A stretch of DNA of 56,582 nucleotides from Atopostipes suicloacalis DSM 15692 (GCF_900129085.1 NZ_FQUF01000016.1:1-56582); one strand, 5' to 3'. Shown: positions 25,807-36,375, numbered from the stretch's first letter. Notes: generated by a model from the letters alone, not told the origin. Numbers and translations are program-made.

Positions 25807-27309
25807 TTAGACAGATTGGTTGTCCATAAACCAATTCGCTGAATAGGAGGCTTGTCGCATCGTCAAATGAGCGTCATTATTTTCATGTTGAGTACTCCCA
25901 ATTAAAATACCAGTGAAAAAGAAGTTGTCCATTAAACCAAATCGTTGGTTAATCACTTGAGCTTGTGGCCAATCGACGAACACAAAACGACCTTGCTTAT
26001 GAGGAAGAATTAATTTCTGGTGATATAGACGTTCAATCAATGGTCTATCTTTAGCAATATGTTCAATTGTTGTATCAAAGCCTGTTGCATTAATTAAAAG
26101 ATCAGCAGTTTTGGTTTGATCAGCTCTGATAGTAAATGTTCCATTCTCTTCTAGTTGTACGTCAGAAATACCCTCTACTAATCTTACTTTACCAGCATCC
26201 AGTAACTCAAATAACCATTTAAATGTTTTATTTGGTACACGAGCTTTAAAGAAGAGTAATTTCTTGTGGTATTGATTTAGGTAGCGCTCTTGATCTTCAC
26301 CACTTAGCGTATTAAATAAATCAGGTAGATAAGCAATAAGTTTCGCTGCATAAGAGTGAATGAGTGCTAGTTCCTGATCATTAGATTCTAAAGCTAAACG
26401 CATAGCCTTTAAATCATCTGCTTTATAGCGATTATAAACAGTTTTGACATCTACCCCTTCTTGTTTGATATCTTCTATAAAGATTTTAATCATTTCATCT
26501 AAAGGAATCATTCCCTTGTGAGAATCCATTTGAGCTTTTATCCAATCTCTTGAAAATGTAAATTGAAATTCTTCTTTCTCCAAAGGAATAGTAGGGAAAT
26601 TAAAAATTTCACCGGAAGGCACGTAATACGTCAATGGTTCTTTGAGTTCATAGTTGGTCATTAAAAAACGCATCAAATCAATACCCGTTGCACCACTACC
26701 AATCACCCCAATTTTTTCATCCCCTGTCAAATGACCAAGAACTTCATGCATCGGATAAGGATTATGTATATAATTTTCTTTTCCTACAAGTTGGTAATAA
26801 TCGGCATAGGGCGGATGACCAATCGCAAGGAAGACTGCATCATAAAAAGTATCCAGCCAACCCTTTGTTGTTTTTAATTGATAAATATAATTTCCTGATT
26901 TTGTATCGGTTATGGGCTCTTTTGTTTCTGCATCTAAAACATTCAAATCAACCACTTTATAAGGATGATGAGCCACTTGTTTATGGTTAAAATATGGAGC
27001 AAACCTTTCTGCTAAATAGCGGCCATATTTTGGTCTCGAAACTAAACCTTCAAAGTTATAAGGTTCGTCATAATTTTCGTGTAACCACTCTACAAAATCA
27101 TTGGGGACGGAGGAGTCATAGCTAAGAACTTCTGGGTCCACATTTAACATAATCGATTCATCGTCGTGGCCATAGGGGAGTCCAACCCCTAGGACTTCTC
27201 TAGGCTCAAAGACATCAATACGATCTTCTTTTTTAAAATTTTTATGGTTTATACATGTTTTGACAATAGTCGCACCGGATATTCCAGCACCAACAATGGC
27301 AATTTTCAT
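25807..27309 (-). CDS. FAD/NAD(P)-binding protein (PF13454-like)
   Basis: A 500-residue flavoprotein with an N-terminal Rossmann motif MKIAIVGAGISGATIVKTC, then GVGLPYGHDDESIMLNVDPE, which is characteristic of the FAD-NAD(P)-binding family PF13454. A second nucleotide-binding segment is IGVIGSGATGIDLMRFLMTN, and LLINATGFDTTIEH closes the FAD site. No covalent or cysteine redox motif is seen. The substrate is unknown; relatives are annotated as oxidoreductases or hydroxyacylglutathione-hydrolase-like proteins without biochemical proof. The start has AAGGGGG 10 bases upstream. It is a single-gene unit with a good promoter. Confidence 0.85.
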   Translation of the reverse strand: MKIAIVGAGISGATIVKTCINHKNFKKEDRIDVFEPREVLGVGLPYGHDDESIMLNVDPEVLSYDSSVPNDFVEWLHENYDEPYNFEGLVSRPKYGRYLAERFAPYFNHKQVAHHPYKVVDLNVLDAETKEPITDTKSGNYIYQLKTTKGWLDTFYDAVFLAIGHPPYADYYQLVGKENYIHNPYPMHEVLGHLTGDEKIGVIGSGATGIDLMRFLMTNYELKEPLTYYVPSGEIFNFPTIPLEKEEFQFTFSRDWIKAQMDSHKGMIPLDEMIKIFIEDIKQEGVDVKTVYNRYKADDLKAMRLALESNDQELALIHSYAAKLIAYLPDLFNTLSGEDQERYLNQYHKKLLFFKARVPNKTFKWLFELLDAGKVRLVEGISDVQLEENGTFTIRADQTKTADLLINATGFDTTIEHIAKDRPLIERLYHQKLILPHKQGRFVFVDWPQAQVINQRFGLMDNFFFTGILIGSTQHENNDAHLTMRQASYSANWFMDNQSV

Positions 27310-27375
27310 TGTAAAGCCCCCTTGCTTGTAATTCTTAGGTGTGTTTTCACATCGTAAGTCAACCTATATCATATC

Positions 27376-27404
27376 ATTATTTTTAACAAAATGGGACGTT
27401 TCAA
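27376..27404 (-). promoter_or_regulatory. Promoter of the FAD/NAD(P)-binding protein gene
   Basis: On the minus strand TTGAAA (27404-27399), a 17-base spacer and AATAAT (27381-27376), about 65 bases before the start codon. Confidence 0.5.
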
Positions 27405-27549
27405 AAAAATTTGATTCATCTACTTCATTTTTTTTAATGGAATGTATAATCTAAAATGAGGATGTTTAATTTTATGAAAAATAAGATCGAATAAGATAGT
27501 GTAAGCATATTTGGCAAAGAATACCTTTAATTAGTTAAAGGGGTAAAGG

Positions 27550-27577
27550 TTGAAATGTCTACAAGGTGTATTACAAT
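27550..27577 (+). promoter_or_regulatory. ytoQ promoter
   Basis: TTGAAA (27550-27555), a 16-base spacer and TACAAT (27572-27577). The expected transcript starts near 27584, about 20 bases before the AAAGGAG at 27604-27610, which fixes where ytoQ translation should begin. Confidence 0.6.
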
Positions 27578-27618
27578 AAACATAAGTAAACAAACGAAAT
27601 TTTAAAGGAGCTGAAGAA

Positions 27619-28059
27619 GCGAAGTTTACAGTTTATTTAGCGGGACAAATTCATGATAATTGGCGAGAGGAATTAATGAAGCAAGCAAAAGATAAAGGAT
27701 TGAGCCTCGATTTTGTTTATCCACAAACTGAACATGATTTATCGGATGCTATAGGTGAGCAGATTTTAGGTGAGCAACCTGGAGATTATTATCGAGATGA
27801 AGCAGCTTCGGCTATTAACAACTTTAGGACAACAGTTTTGATGGAAAAAGCAGATATGGTGATTGCTTTATTTGGAGATCAATATCGCCAATGGAATACA
27901 GCGATGGATGCAACCACAGCGATTAATAAAGGGAAACCACTCATCATAATTCGTCCTAAAAATCTTATTCATGCACTAAAGGAATTATCAAATAAAGCCA
28001 ATGTGACCGTAGAAACCGTTGAGCAGGCCGTGCAAGTGCTCGAATACATCAATCAATAA
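27619..28059 (+). CDS. ytoQ: YtoQ-family protein lacking a canonical start codon
   Basis: A nucleoside 2-deoxyribosyltransferase-like protein of the YtoQ family. Family motifs are FTVYLAGQIHDNWREE, GEQPGDYYRDEAASAINNF, MVIALFGDQYRQWNTAMDA and KPLIIIRPKNLIHALKELSN. Promoter and AAAGGAG (27604-27610) are intact, and homology begins at about 27619-27625, but from the in-frame stop at 27583 to codon 27676 there is no ATG, GTG or TTG. The expected start position holds GCG (27619) or AAG (27622). ATG 27676 would remove the first glycine-rich strand and has no ribosome site. Either a start-codon mutation, a non-canonical start or a sequencing error is involved. Function is unknown; it resembles glycosidic-bond enzymes acting on nucleosides. 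Confidence 0.75.
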   Translation, partial: AKFTVYLAGQIHDNWREELMKQAKDKGLSLDFVYPQTEHDLSDAIGEQILGEQPGDYYRDEAASAINNFRTTVLMEKADMVIALFGDQYRQWNTAMDATTAINKGKPLIIIRPKNLIHALKELSNKANVTVETVEQAVQVLEYINQ

Positions 28060-28074
28060 ATACATTCATGTACG

Positions 28075-28106
28075 ACCACTCTTTTGGAATAAAAGGGTGG
28101 TTTTTT
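28075..28106 (+). terminator. Rho-independent terminator after ytoQ
   Basis: ACCACTCTTTT pairs with AAAAGGGTGGT around GGAAT and is followed by six T. Confidence 0.9.
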
Positions 28107-28122
28107 GCTTAGCTTCAAACCG

Positions 28123-28151
28123 TTGACAATGAGTAGATTATCTAATATAAT
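28123..28151 (+). promoter_or_regulatory. trxB promoter (consensus)
   Basis: TTGACA (28123-28128), exactly 17 bases, and TATAAT (28146-28151): a perfect consensus sigma-A promoter. A perfect inverted repeat starts 3 bases after the -10, so strong basal transcription is probably held in check. Confidence 0.85.
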
Positions 28152-28153
28152 TT

Positions 28154-29196
<1,043 letters not shown>

Positions 29197-29207
29197 GAGA
29201 AAATAAA

Positions 29208-29441
29208 ATGAACGATATTACAATTTACGTAACAGGTACTTGCCCTTACTGTGAAATGATGAAAAACTATTTAAACGAAAATAATTTATCTTTTAAGGAA
29301 ATTAACGTGCAGAAAGATCCAATCGCTGCAGAACGCTTAGTCAATGAAACGGGACAAATGGGTGTGCCACAAACCAAAATTAATGGCGAATGGGTGCTTG
29401 GTTTTGACCCAATGAGAGCAAATTCATTAATCAAACAATAA
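29208..29441 (+). CDS. Glutaredoxin / NrdH-like redoxin
   Basis: A 77-residue glutaredoxin-fold protein with the dithiol motif CPYC (residues 12-15) at the start of helix 1 and the cis-proline GVPQTKING and GFDP segments typical of the fold. Co-transcription with trxB 11 bases upstream suggests an NrdH-like redoxin reduced by thioredoxin reductase. The classical CPYC and the glutathione reductase gene 2 kb away also allow a glutathione-linked role. AGGAG with 8-base spacing precedes the start. Confidence 0.9.
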   Translation: MNDITIYVTGTCPYCEMMKNYLNENNLSFKEINVQKDPIAAERLVNETGQMGVPQTKINGEWVLGFDPMRANSLIKQ

Positions 29442-29450
29442 ATAAATGAG

Positions 29451-29485
29451 GCAGATTTAAGTGGTTTTCACTTAAGTCTGTCTTT
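29451..29485 (+). terminator. Stem-loop after the glutaredoxin gene
   Basis: CAGATTTAAGTG and CACTTAAGTCTG pair with one G-T wobble around a 5-base loop; the downstream T-run is short, so termination may be partial. Confidence 0.65.
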
Positions 29486-29516
29486 ACATAACCATGATGC
29501 TTACTGGTTTTGAAGC

Positions 29517-29555
29517 TTGACAACCTCTCAATATTGGATTACATTTAAAGTAATC
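29517..29555 (+). promoter_or_regulatory. Promoter and candidate autoregulatory operator of the ArsR-rhodanese gene
   Basis: TTGACA (29517-29522), 17 bases and TACATT (29540-29545) form a good promoter. GATTAC (29537-29542) and GTAATC (29550-29555) are perfect 6-bp inverted arms with a 7-base spacer that straddle the -10 and start site. This is where an ArsR-type dimer would be expected to bind to repress its own gene. Confidence 0.65.
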
Positions 29556-29583
29556 AATAACATTCTTGAATGGAGGGAAAACA

Positions 29584-30243
29584 ATGTCAAAGGAAAGAGA
29601 ACTGAAGGATTTATTGTATCAAGAATTTGCACGGATTGGGAAAAGTTTGTCCAGTCCTAAGCGTTTAGAACTTCTAGATTTATTGGCTCAAGGTCCTAAA
29701 TCAGTAGAAGAGTTGTCAAAAGCAACAACTATGTCAGTCGCTAATGTCTCCCAACATTTACAAACCTTATTTAATTCAAAACTCGTGACTTCTCACAAAA
29801 GAGGCAACTATGTCATTTATGAACTGATGGATGAAGCCATTGCGGATTTTTTGGAGGCCCTGCACACCTTATCAGAGAAACAATACATGGAAGTTCAACA
29901 GATCAAACAAGAATTCTTAAATGCGAGTCAGGATCTAAATGATATTTCTCTTGAGGAACTGAACCAACGTATGGAAAATGGCGAAATTGTATTAATGGAT
30001 GTTCGCCCAAAAACGGAGTATGAAAGTAGTCATATACCTGGTGCGGTTTCTGTACCGATGGATGAGTTGGATGCGCATATTTCATCTTTGCCTAAAAACA
30101 AAGAGATTGTGGCTTATTGTCGAGGCACGTATTGTTTAATGTCTACAGAAGCCGTAAAACTTTTACATGAGCAAGGCTTAGAAGCTTCGCGTCTACAAAA
30201 AAGTGTTCAGGATTGGTATCAATATCAAATGGAACATAGTTGA
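29584..30243 (+). CDS. ArsR-family regulator fused to a rhodanese domain
   Basis: A 219-residue two-domain protein. Residues about 10-95 are an ArsR/SmtB winged helix (SPKRLELLDLLAQGPKSVEE, then SVANVSQHLQTLFNSKLV recognition helix). Residues about 120-215 are a rhodanese domain with VLMDVRPKTEYESSHIPGA and the active-site loop YCRGTYCLMS, whose first Cys can carry a persulfide. There is no ArsR metal ligand pair ELCVCD. The fusion suggests sensing of persulfide or a related redox signal. ATG 29584 is used because GGAGGG (29572-29577) precedes it; ATG 29566 is upstream of that site. It follows trxB-glutaredoxin and has its own promoter with a palindrome. Confidence 0.9.
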   Translation: MSKERELKDLLYQEFARIGKSLSSPKRLELLDLLAQGPKSVEELSKATTMSVANVSQHLQTLFNSKLVTSHKRGNYVIYELMDEAIADFLEALHTLSEKQYMEVQQIKQEFLNASQDLNDISLEELNQRMENGEIVLMDVRPKTEYESSHIPGAVSVPMDELDAHISSLPKNKEIVAYCRGTYCLMSTEAVKLLHEQGLEASRLQKSVQDWYQYQMEHS

Positions 30244-30315
30244 AAAAAATGTACTTACTAAAAAGGAATCGTTATAATAAAAGTAGCAATGATTATTTTC
30301 AGGGAGGTACAAGCG

Positions 30316-31185
30316 ATGAACTTGGTATTTTCTTTTGATGAGGGCTATGCAGATGTGTTTAAAGTTCTCTTACATTCTATTTATTTGAATAACAAAGAGA
30401 CTCGTTTTAATATTTATTTATTGCATGATGAGATGTTGACAGACACATTAGAAGATTTGCAAAGACATATAGAATACTATAAATATAATTTTTTCCCTAT
30501 TGATTGCCGAGAGTATTTAGAACAGTCAGAAAACTTTCGAATTAATCGGTATTACACGATAGAAATGTATTTATGGTTGTTTGCACCGTACTTACTACCT
30601 AAAGAAGTAGACAGAGCATTATATCTCGATGCAGATATTGTAAATATGAATGCTATAGAAGATTTTTATTCTCAAGATTTTGAAGATCATTTATTTGTAG
30701 CGATGGACTATAAGATTAAAAATAAAATGATTCAACCCTTTAATAATTTACGTTTAGGAACGAAGGATGCTGATAACTATTTTAATACCGGGATTGTCTT
30801 GATGAATATTCAAAAATTACGTGAGGAAAGAACAGCAAAAGAAATTTCTGAAGCAGTGGTAGATAATAAAGCCATTTTGATTCTCCCAGATCAAGATGTT
30901 TTCAATTATTTATATCATGATGAAATAAAAGAAAATTCATGGGAGATTTATAATGTGGATCCTAGATTATATCAAGTCTTCCAATTAATTAATCCAGAAA
31001 CGTATAACTTAGGTTGGGTTGAAGACGAGGTTGTTTTTATTCATTTTGCTGGGAAACACAAACCATGGGTAGAACGTGAAAAATATAAATGGGATTTAGG
31101 TAAATACTATTTTGAATTTGAAAAGATGTTAATGGATACTTATACAGAAAGAGAGAGTGACAGAATAGATGGCAGAACATTTTGA
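30316..31185 (+). CDS. Glycosyltransferase family 8 protein
   Basis: A 289-residue GT-A fold transferase of family GT8. It opens [20 protein letters not shown], carries the metal-binding DxD as LYLDADIVN and the acceptor-site [15 protein letters not shown], and ends with the HFAGKHKPW motif typical of GT8. These enzymes are retaining glucosyl/galactosyltransferases of cell-surface polysaccharides or glycoproteins. ATG 30316 follows GGGAGGT by 6 bases; the ATG at 30289 does not. Its end overlaps the start of glutathione reductase by 17 bases, an unexpected partner that suggests chance co-transcription. Confidence 0.88.
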   Translation: MNLVFSFDEGYADVFKVLLHSIYLNNKETRFNIYLLHDEMLTDTLEDLQRHIEYYKYNFFPIDCREYLEQSENFRINRYYTIEMYLWLFAPYLLPKEVDRALYLDADIVNMNAIEDFYSQDFEDHLFVAMDYKIKNKMIQPFNNLRLGTKDADNYFNTGIVLMNIQKLREERTAKEISEAVVDNKAILILPDQDVFNYLYHDEIKENSWEIYNVDPRLYQVFQLINPETYNLGWVEDEVVFIHFAGKHKPWVEREKYKWDLGKYYFEFEKMLMDTYTERESDRIDGRTF

Positions 31186-32527
31186 TTATCTAGTGATTGG
31201 TGGAGGTAGTGGAGGAATAGCTTCCGCAAATCGTGCAGGGGAACATGGGGCGAAAGTTGGTTTGATCGAAGCCAGAAATTTAGGAGGAACTTGCGTTAAT
31301 TTAGGATGTGTACCCAAAAAAGTTATGTGGTATGTAGCTAAATTAATGGAAGACTTCGATTTATATGGTAAAGGCTATGGACTTGAATTTTCAGAAGAGC
31401 CTCAATTGAATTTTAAAAAATTAAAAGAAAATCGAGATCAATACATTGAGTTTTTACACACTGCCTATCAAAGAGGTTTAGATAACAATAATGTTGAACA
31501 TATCAAAGGTTATGGAAAAATAGTGGATAACCATACTGTCGATGTGGATGGTGTTGAATATACTGCAGACCATATTCTTATTGCAACCGGAGGACGTCCA
31601 AAACGATTAAACATTCCGGGAGCCGAATATGGAATTGATTCCGATGGCTTCTTTGATTTAGAAGAACTTCCAGAAAGCGTGGCGATTATCGGTGGCGGTT
31701 ATATCGGAGTTGAAATTAGCGGATTGCTTCGTACATTTGGTGTAGAAGCGCATGTTTTTGAATTTTTACCTTCTGTTTTAGCAACCTTTGATTCAATCGT
31801 TAAAGATGGTTACATGGAAATTGCTGAAAACGAAGGCTTTGCAGATACTATCCATACAGATGCTTCCGTTCAAAAAGTAGAGAAAAAAGGCGATAAATAT
31901 ATTCTGCATTTTGAAGATGGATCTACCCACGAAACAGACTTAGTCCTTTGGGCAACAGGACGTGCACCAAATGTAGAAAATATTGGTCTTGAAAATGTTG
32001 GTGTTGAGTTAAATGACCTTGGATTTATTAAAGTCGATCAATATCAAAATACGACTATAGATAACATTTATTCAGTTGGTGATGTTTTAGGTATCTTAAA
32101 CTTAACTCCTGTTGCGATTGCTGCTGGACGTCAATTATCAGAGCGTCTCTTTAATAACAAAAAAGAAGCAAAAGTGGACTATACCAATGTCCCTTCCGTT
32201 GTCTTTACAGAACCTCCAATTGGAGCAGTAGGCTTAACCGAGGATGAAGCCGTTGCAGAATATGGAGAAGGAAATATTAAAGTTTATAAATCCGTCTTTA
32301 CATCCATGCATAGTTCGATTACCGACAACCGCCAAAAAGCGTATATGAAATTAATTTGCGCTGGAAATGACGAAAAAATTGTTGGTTTGCACGGAATTGG
32401 TCAAGGAATGGATGAAATGCTGCAAGGATTTGGTGTCGCTATTAAAATGGGCGCAACCAAAGCTGACTTTGATGAAACTGTCGCTATTCACCCAACAGCT
32501 GCCGAAGAATTTGTCACTATGCGTTAA
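31169..32527 (+). CDS. gor: Glutathione-disulfide reductase
   Basis: A 452-residue class I flavin disulfide reductase. The FAD motif is [15 protein letters not shown], the redox disulfide is Cys42/Cys47 in [17 protein letters not shown], the NADPH motif is [15 protein letters not shown] and the C-terminal dimer-contributed His is in [12 protein letters not shown]. The VPKKVMWY form favours glutathione reductase over lipoamide dehydrogenase or mercuric reductase. It keeps imported or synthesised glutathione reduced. The start overlaps the GT8 gene by 17 bases with GAGAGAG upstream; a terminator follows. It complements the trxB/glutaredoxin/ArsR-rhodanese genes just upstream. Confidence 0.93.
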   Translation: MAEHFDYLVIGGGSGGIASANRAGEHGAKVGLIEARNLGGTCVNLGCVPKKVMWYVAKLMEDFDLYGKGYGLEFSEEPQLNFKKLKENRDQYIEFLHTAYQRGLDNNNVEHIKGYGKIVDNHTVDVDGVEYTADHILIATGGRPKRLNIPGAEYGIDSDGFFDLEELPESVAIIGGGYIGVEISGLLRTFGVEAHVFEFLPSVLATFDSIVKDGYMEIAENEGFADTIHTDASVQKVEKKGDKYILHFEDGSTHETDLVLWATGRAPNVENIGLENVGVELNDLGFIKVDQYQNTTIDNIYSVGDVLGILNLTPVAIAAGRQLSERLFNNKKEAKVDYTNVPSVVFTEPPIGAVGLTEDEAVAEYGEGNIKVYKSVFTSMHSSITDNRQKAYMKLICAGNDEKIVGLHGIGQGMDEMLQGFGVAIKMGATKADFDETVAIHPTAAEEFVTMR

Positions 32528-32546
32528 TTCAAATAAAATAATGAGT

Positions 32547-32592
32547 TAAAACGGAAGGATCCCCTAATAAGGAACCTTCCGTTTTATTTTTT
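32547..32592 (+). terminator. Rho-independent terminator after gor
   Basis: TAAAACGGAAGG and CCTTCCGTTTTA form a perfect stem with a 16-base loop, followed by TTTTTTT. Confidence 0.9.
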
Positions 32593-32627
32593 TATTTAAA
32601 GACTAAATAGTAATTGGAGAAAAGTTT

Positions 32628-32666
32628 GAGCTCACGTGCGGAGAGAGTTGGTCACACGCAAGCTCG
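32628..32666. repeat. GC-rich dispersed repeat unit (family C), single copy
   Basis: GAGCTCACGTGCGGAGAGAG continues to CACACGCAAGCTCG. Ends GAGCT and AGCTC are complementary. The unit is clearly related to the two copies at 46683-46760 and is far richer in G+C than its surroundings. The rest of the gap before the ABC exporter (to 32848) shows nothing else definite. Confidence 0.7.
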
Positions 32667-32848
32667 CTTTGCTAACATTCAAGCTCATCTAAAAAAAGAT
32701 TTTTGAAATTTTAACTTTAAAAATAATCGTTGTCTATAGAAAAAGCTCATTTTAAAAAAGAAAGAGTAAAATACTTGAATACAATTATTTCATATCAAAA
32801 TCTATTATGTTAAGATGGAACATAATATAGTAAAAAGGATTTAACTAA

Positions 32849-34612
32849 ATGAAAAAATTACTTAAATATTTTCAAGGTTATCGATTAATGGGGATACTCG
32901 CGCCACTCTTCAAACTGATAGAGGCTTTAATGGAGCTGACTGTCCCTCTCATTATTGTTCAAATAGTGGATAATGTGATCCCCGCAAATGATCGCAGCCT
33001 TCTTCTTTATTATGTTGGATTGATGTTTTTAGTTGCGCTACTTAGTCTGGGATTCTCTATTGCTGGACAATTCTTTTCAGCGCGAGCAGCAATAGGTTTT
33101 ACGAAAAATTTAACCGAAGATTTATACAAAAAAACAATCGGGTTGAGTCAGGCGGCATTTGATAAATTTACTCCCAGTAGTTTAATTTCAAGGATTACAG
33201 GAGATACCTTTCAAATTCAAACAGGCTTGAATCTTTTCTTTCGTTTATTTTTACGTTCACCGTTCATTGTTTTTGGTTCTTTATTCATGGCCATGCAAAT
33301 TGACTTACGAACAACAAGCTATTTTGTCATTATGACCGTGGTGTTATTTGCTATATCCATAGGAATTATTTACATAACCACACCTTATCAACAACAAATC
33401 CGTGTAAAATTCGATGCCTTAGTCACTTCGACTCGAGAACAAATGCAGGGATTTCGAGTCATTCGAGCATTTAGACAGGAAGACCGAGAAAAAGAAGAAT
33501 TCAAAGTCTTAAATAAAGACCTAACCAAAAAACAACAACAAACGGGTTATATCTCCATCCTTACAAATCCTCTAACCTTTGTCACTATTAATGCGACGTT
33601 GATTTTGCTTATTTGGGATGGAGCGAGCTTTGTTAATGAAGGGACATTAACCCAAGGACAAATCGTCGCTCTGGTTAACTATCTGCTTGCGATTTTAGTC
33701 GAATTGACCAAAATCGTCATGCAAACTGTTCGATTAAACCGTGGATGGGTAAGTGCTCGCCGTGTGGCTAAAGTGATGGACTATGATTCTGAAAGCGATG
33801 AATTCAAAAGCTTAGAAGCAAACATCCAACCATCAAATGACTTAAAGAGCACAGACACTCAAGAGGAGAAAGATACCGCATTTTCCTTTAACCATGTAGA
33901 TTTCCAATACCCCACCGCAGAAAAAGATGTTTTGTATGATATTAATTTTGAAGTAACGAAAGGAAGTTTCTTTGGAATTATTGGAGGAACGGGAGCAGGT
34001 AAATCAACGATTTTACATTTAATTTCTAATATTTATTTACCAACATCTGGAGAAATTCTCTACCACCCTTCAATTTATAAAGGGGCCTCTAGAAAAGGAT
34101 TAAGAGATGAAATTAGTGTCGTTTCCGGAAAAGTCGCTCTATTTAAGGGGACTATTCGTTCCAACTTATTAGTGGCAAAAGCGGATGCGACAGAAGATGA
34201 AATGTGGAAAGCTTTAGAAGATGCTCAAGCGAAGTCATTTGTTGAAAACTTGAGCGAAGGTTTAGATGCACCGGTTTCAGCATTTGGACGAAACTTTTCT
34301 GGTGGTCAAAGACAACGACTAACCATTGCGCGAGCATTATTAAAACCTAGTCAAATTTTAATTTTTGATGATGCGACGTCTGCTCTAGATTATCTAACAG
34401 AAGCGAATTTATTAAATACTTTAACCGAAAATTATCGTGAGCGAACACTTATTATGGTTTCTCAACGAACCCGTAGTTTAGAAAATGCCGATCAAATATT
34501 AGTTATGGATGCTGGAAACCAGATAGGACTTGGTACACATGAGAAACTATTAGAAACCAATCAACTGTATCGAGAAATTTATGAATCACAATTAGTTGCG
34601 GAGGTAGAATAG
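32849..34612 (+). CDS. Heterodimeric ABC exporter, degenerate-site subunit
   Basis: A 587-residue half-transporter with six membrane helices (about 15-300) and an ATPase domain (about 345-587). Walker A is GGTGAGKST and the signature is FSGGQRQRL, but Walker B ends FDDATSALD: the catalytic Glu is Asp, which makes the site formed here degenerate. This is the usual asymmetry of LmrCD/BmrCD/TM287-288-type exporters. It starts after AAAGGA and is followed without gap by its partner. Substrate is unknown; drugs, lipids or peptides are possible. No regulator gene is adjacent. Confidence 0.92.
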   Translation: MKKLLKYFQGYRLMGILAPLFKLIEALMELTVPLIIVQIVDNVIPANDRSLLLYYVGLMFLVALLSLGFSIAGQFFSARAAIGFTKNLTEDLYKKTIGLSQAAFDKFTPSSLISRITGDTFQIQTGLNLFFRLFLRSPFIVFGSLFMAMQIDLRTTSYFVIMTVVLFAISIGIIYITTPYQQQIRVKFDALVTSTREQMQGFRVIRAFRQEDREKEEFKVLNKDLTKKQQQTGYISILTNPLTFVTINATLILLIWDGASFVNEGTLTQGQIVALVNYLLAILVELTKIVMQTVRLNRGWVSARRVAKVMDYDSESDEFKSLEANIQPSNDLKSTDTQEEKDTAFSFNHVDFQYPTAEKDVLYDINFEVTKGSFFGIIGGTGAGKSTILHLISNIYLPTSGEILYHPSIYKGASRKGLRDEISVVSGKVALFKGTIRSNLLVAKADATEDEMWKALEDAQAKSFVENLSEGLDAPVSAFGRNFSGGQRQRLTIARALLKPSQILIFDDATSALDYLTEANLLNTLTENYRERTLIMVSQRTRSLENADQILVMDAGNQIGLGTHEKLLETNQLYREIYESQLVAEVE

Positions 34613-36361
34613 ATGAAAACGAATAGAAAAGAGACGACATTACGTTTAATCCGTTTGCTCGCTGATTATAAAATTTTCCTTTTTGGGATTTTATTTTTAT
34701 CCATTATTCAAGTGGGTCTAACCGTTTATCTCCCTATCTTAATTGGTGAAGCTGTTGATTATATCGTCGGAAAAGGGCAAGTTAATTTTGATCAACTAAA
34801 GACGATTTTGGTGCAGATGATTATTGTAGTTATCATTAACACACTTGTCCAATGGATATTACCGATTATGTACCAAAAAGTGTCTTTTGAAATGACAAGT
34901 GATTTAAGACAATCTGCTTTGGAAAAAATGCATGGTATGCCGCTGAGTTTTGTGGATAGTCGCAGTACAGGAGATTTAGTCAGTCGGTTGACGACAGATA
35001 CTGAACAATTAAACGATGGGCTTTTAATGGTCTTCGAGCAGTTTCTAATAGGGCTTTTAACGATTCTATTTACGCTGGTTATGATGTTTCGAATTAACCC
35101 AGTGATGATGGCGGTAGTAGCCGTTCTAACACCGATTTCTTTATTTTCTTCACGGTTTATTGCTACAAGAAGTTACGATTACTTTATTAAAAGTGTAGAA
35201 TCACGCGGAGAATTATCAGAAATTGTTGAAGAAAGTTTAACTCAGAATGAGATTATAACGCTATTCAATATTTATGATGAAAAAGAAGCACAATTCAACG
35301 AAATCAACGATCTGTATAGTGATTACTCTGAAAAAGCTACTTTTTATTCATCCACGGTAAATCCAACCACACGCTTTATCAATGCTTTGATTTATGCTGG
35401 AGTTGCCTTTATGGGAGTTATTTTAATTTTAAATAATGCCTTAACAGTTGGAGGATTAACCGTATTCCTAAATTATGCGAAAGAATATACGAAACCATTT
35501 AATGATATTTCAAATGTATTGGCTGAGCTGCAAAGTGCACTGGCTTCGGCTAATCGCTTATTTACAATATTAGATGGCCCTGTTGAAGTCGAAACTGGAA
35601 CCAAAGAATATCAGCCTGGACAAGTTAAAGGTGAAGTAGGTTTTGAAGATGTTGACTTCTCCTATACTAAAGACGTTGAGTTAATTCAAGATTTAAATGT
35701 TGAGGTTTCCCCAGGGATGAAAGTAGCAATTGTAGGTCCTACGGGTGCTGGAAAATCAACAATGATTAACCTCATCATGCGTTTTTATGAGACAGATGCT
35801 GGTCAAATTACTTTGGAAGGCGAACCCATTACAGATTACACAAGAGCTTCGCTGCGTAAGCAACTAGGAATGGTGTTACAAGATGTGTGGTTAAAATCGG
35901 GGACAGTCCATGATAATATTGCTTATGGTCATCCAGATGCTGACCGAGAAACGGTGATTAAAGCTGCAAAAGCAGCACACGCACATAAATTCATTACGGC
36001 ATTACCAGATGGATACGATACAGTTTTAACAGATGGTGGATTGAATTTATCTAAGGGAGAACAACAACTCTTATCAATTGCACGAATTTTTGTTTCTGTT
36101 CCAAACGTATTAATACTAGATGAAGCAACGTCATCGATTGATACGCGTACAGAAATGGAAATCCAAGAAGCCTTTCTGAAGTTAATGGAAGGACGCACAA
36201 GCTTTATTATTGCGCACCGTTTATCAACCATTCAAGATTCCGACTTAATCTTAGTCATGCAAGATGGTCAAGTCGTTGAGCAAGGCAACCATCATGAATT
36301 AATTGAAAAAGAAGGCCTATACTATCAAATGCAAATGGCAAGATCGATAGAGGCCGTTTAA
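34613..36361 (+). CDS. Heterodimeric ABC exporter, catalytic-site subunit
   Basis: A 582-residue half-transporter, six membrane helices plus ATPase. Walker A GPTGAGKST and Walker B VLILDEATSSID are intact, including the catalytic Glu, and the switch His is in IIAHRLSTIQ. The signature is LSKGEQQLL instead of LSGGQ, so the composite site that it completes is the weaker one. It pairs with the preceding subunit; its ATG directly follows that gene's TAG. GGAGG within the upstream gene's last codons provides the ribosome site. A terminator closes the two-gene operon. Confidence 0.93.
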   Translation: MKTNRKETTLRLIRLLADYKIFLFGILFLSIIQVGLTVYLPILIGEAVDYIVGKGQVNFDQLKTILVQMIIVVIINTLVQWILPIMYQKVSFEMTSDLRQSALEKMHGMPLSFVDSRSTGDLVSRLTTDTEQLNDGLLMVFEQFLIGLLTILFTLVMMFRINPVMMAVVAVLTPISLFSSRFIATRSYDYFIKSVESRGELSEIVEESLTQNEIITLFNIYDEKEAQFNEINDLYSDYSEKATFYSSTVNPTTRFINALIYAGVAFMGVILILNNALTVGGLTVFLNYAKEYTKPFNDISNVLAELQSALASANRLFTILDGPVEVETGTKEYQPGQVKGEVGFEDVDFSYTKDVELIQDLNVEVSPGMKVAIVGPTGAGKSTMINLIMRFYETDAGQITLEGEPITDYTRASLRKQLGMVLQDVWLKSGTVHDNIAYGHPDADRETVIKAAKAAHAHKFITALPDGYDTVLTDGGLNLSKGEQQLLSIARIFVSVPNVLILDEATSSIDTRTEMEIQEAFLKLMEGRTSFIIAHRLSTIQDSDLILVMQDGQVVEQGNHHELIEKEGLYYQMQMARSIEAV

Positions 36362-36375
36362 AAACTATAAATGTA

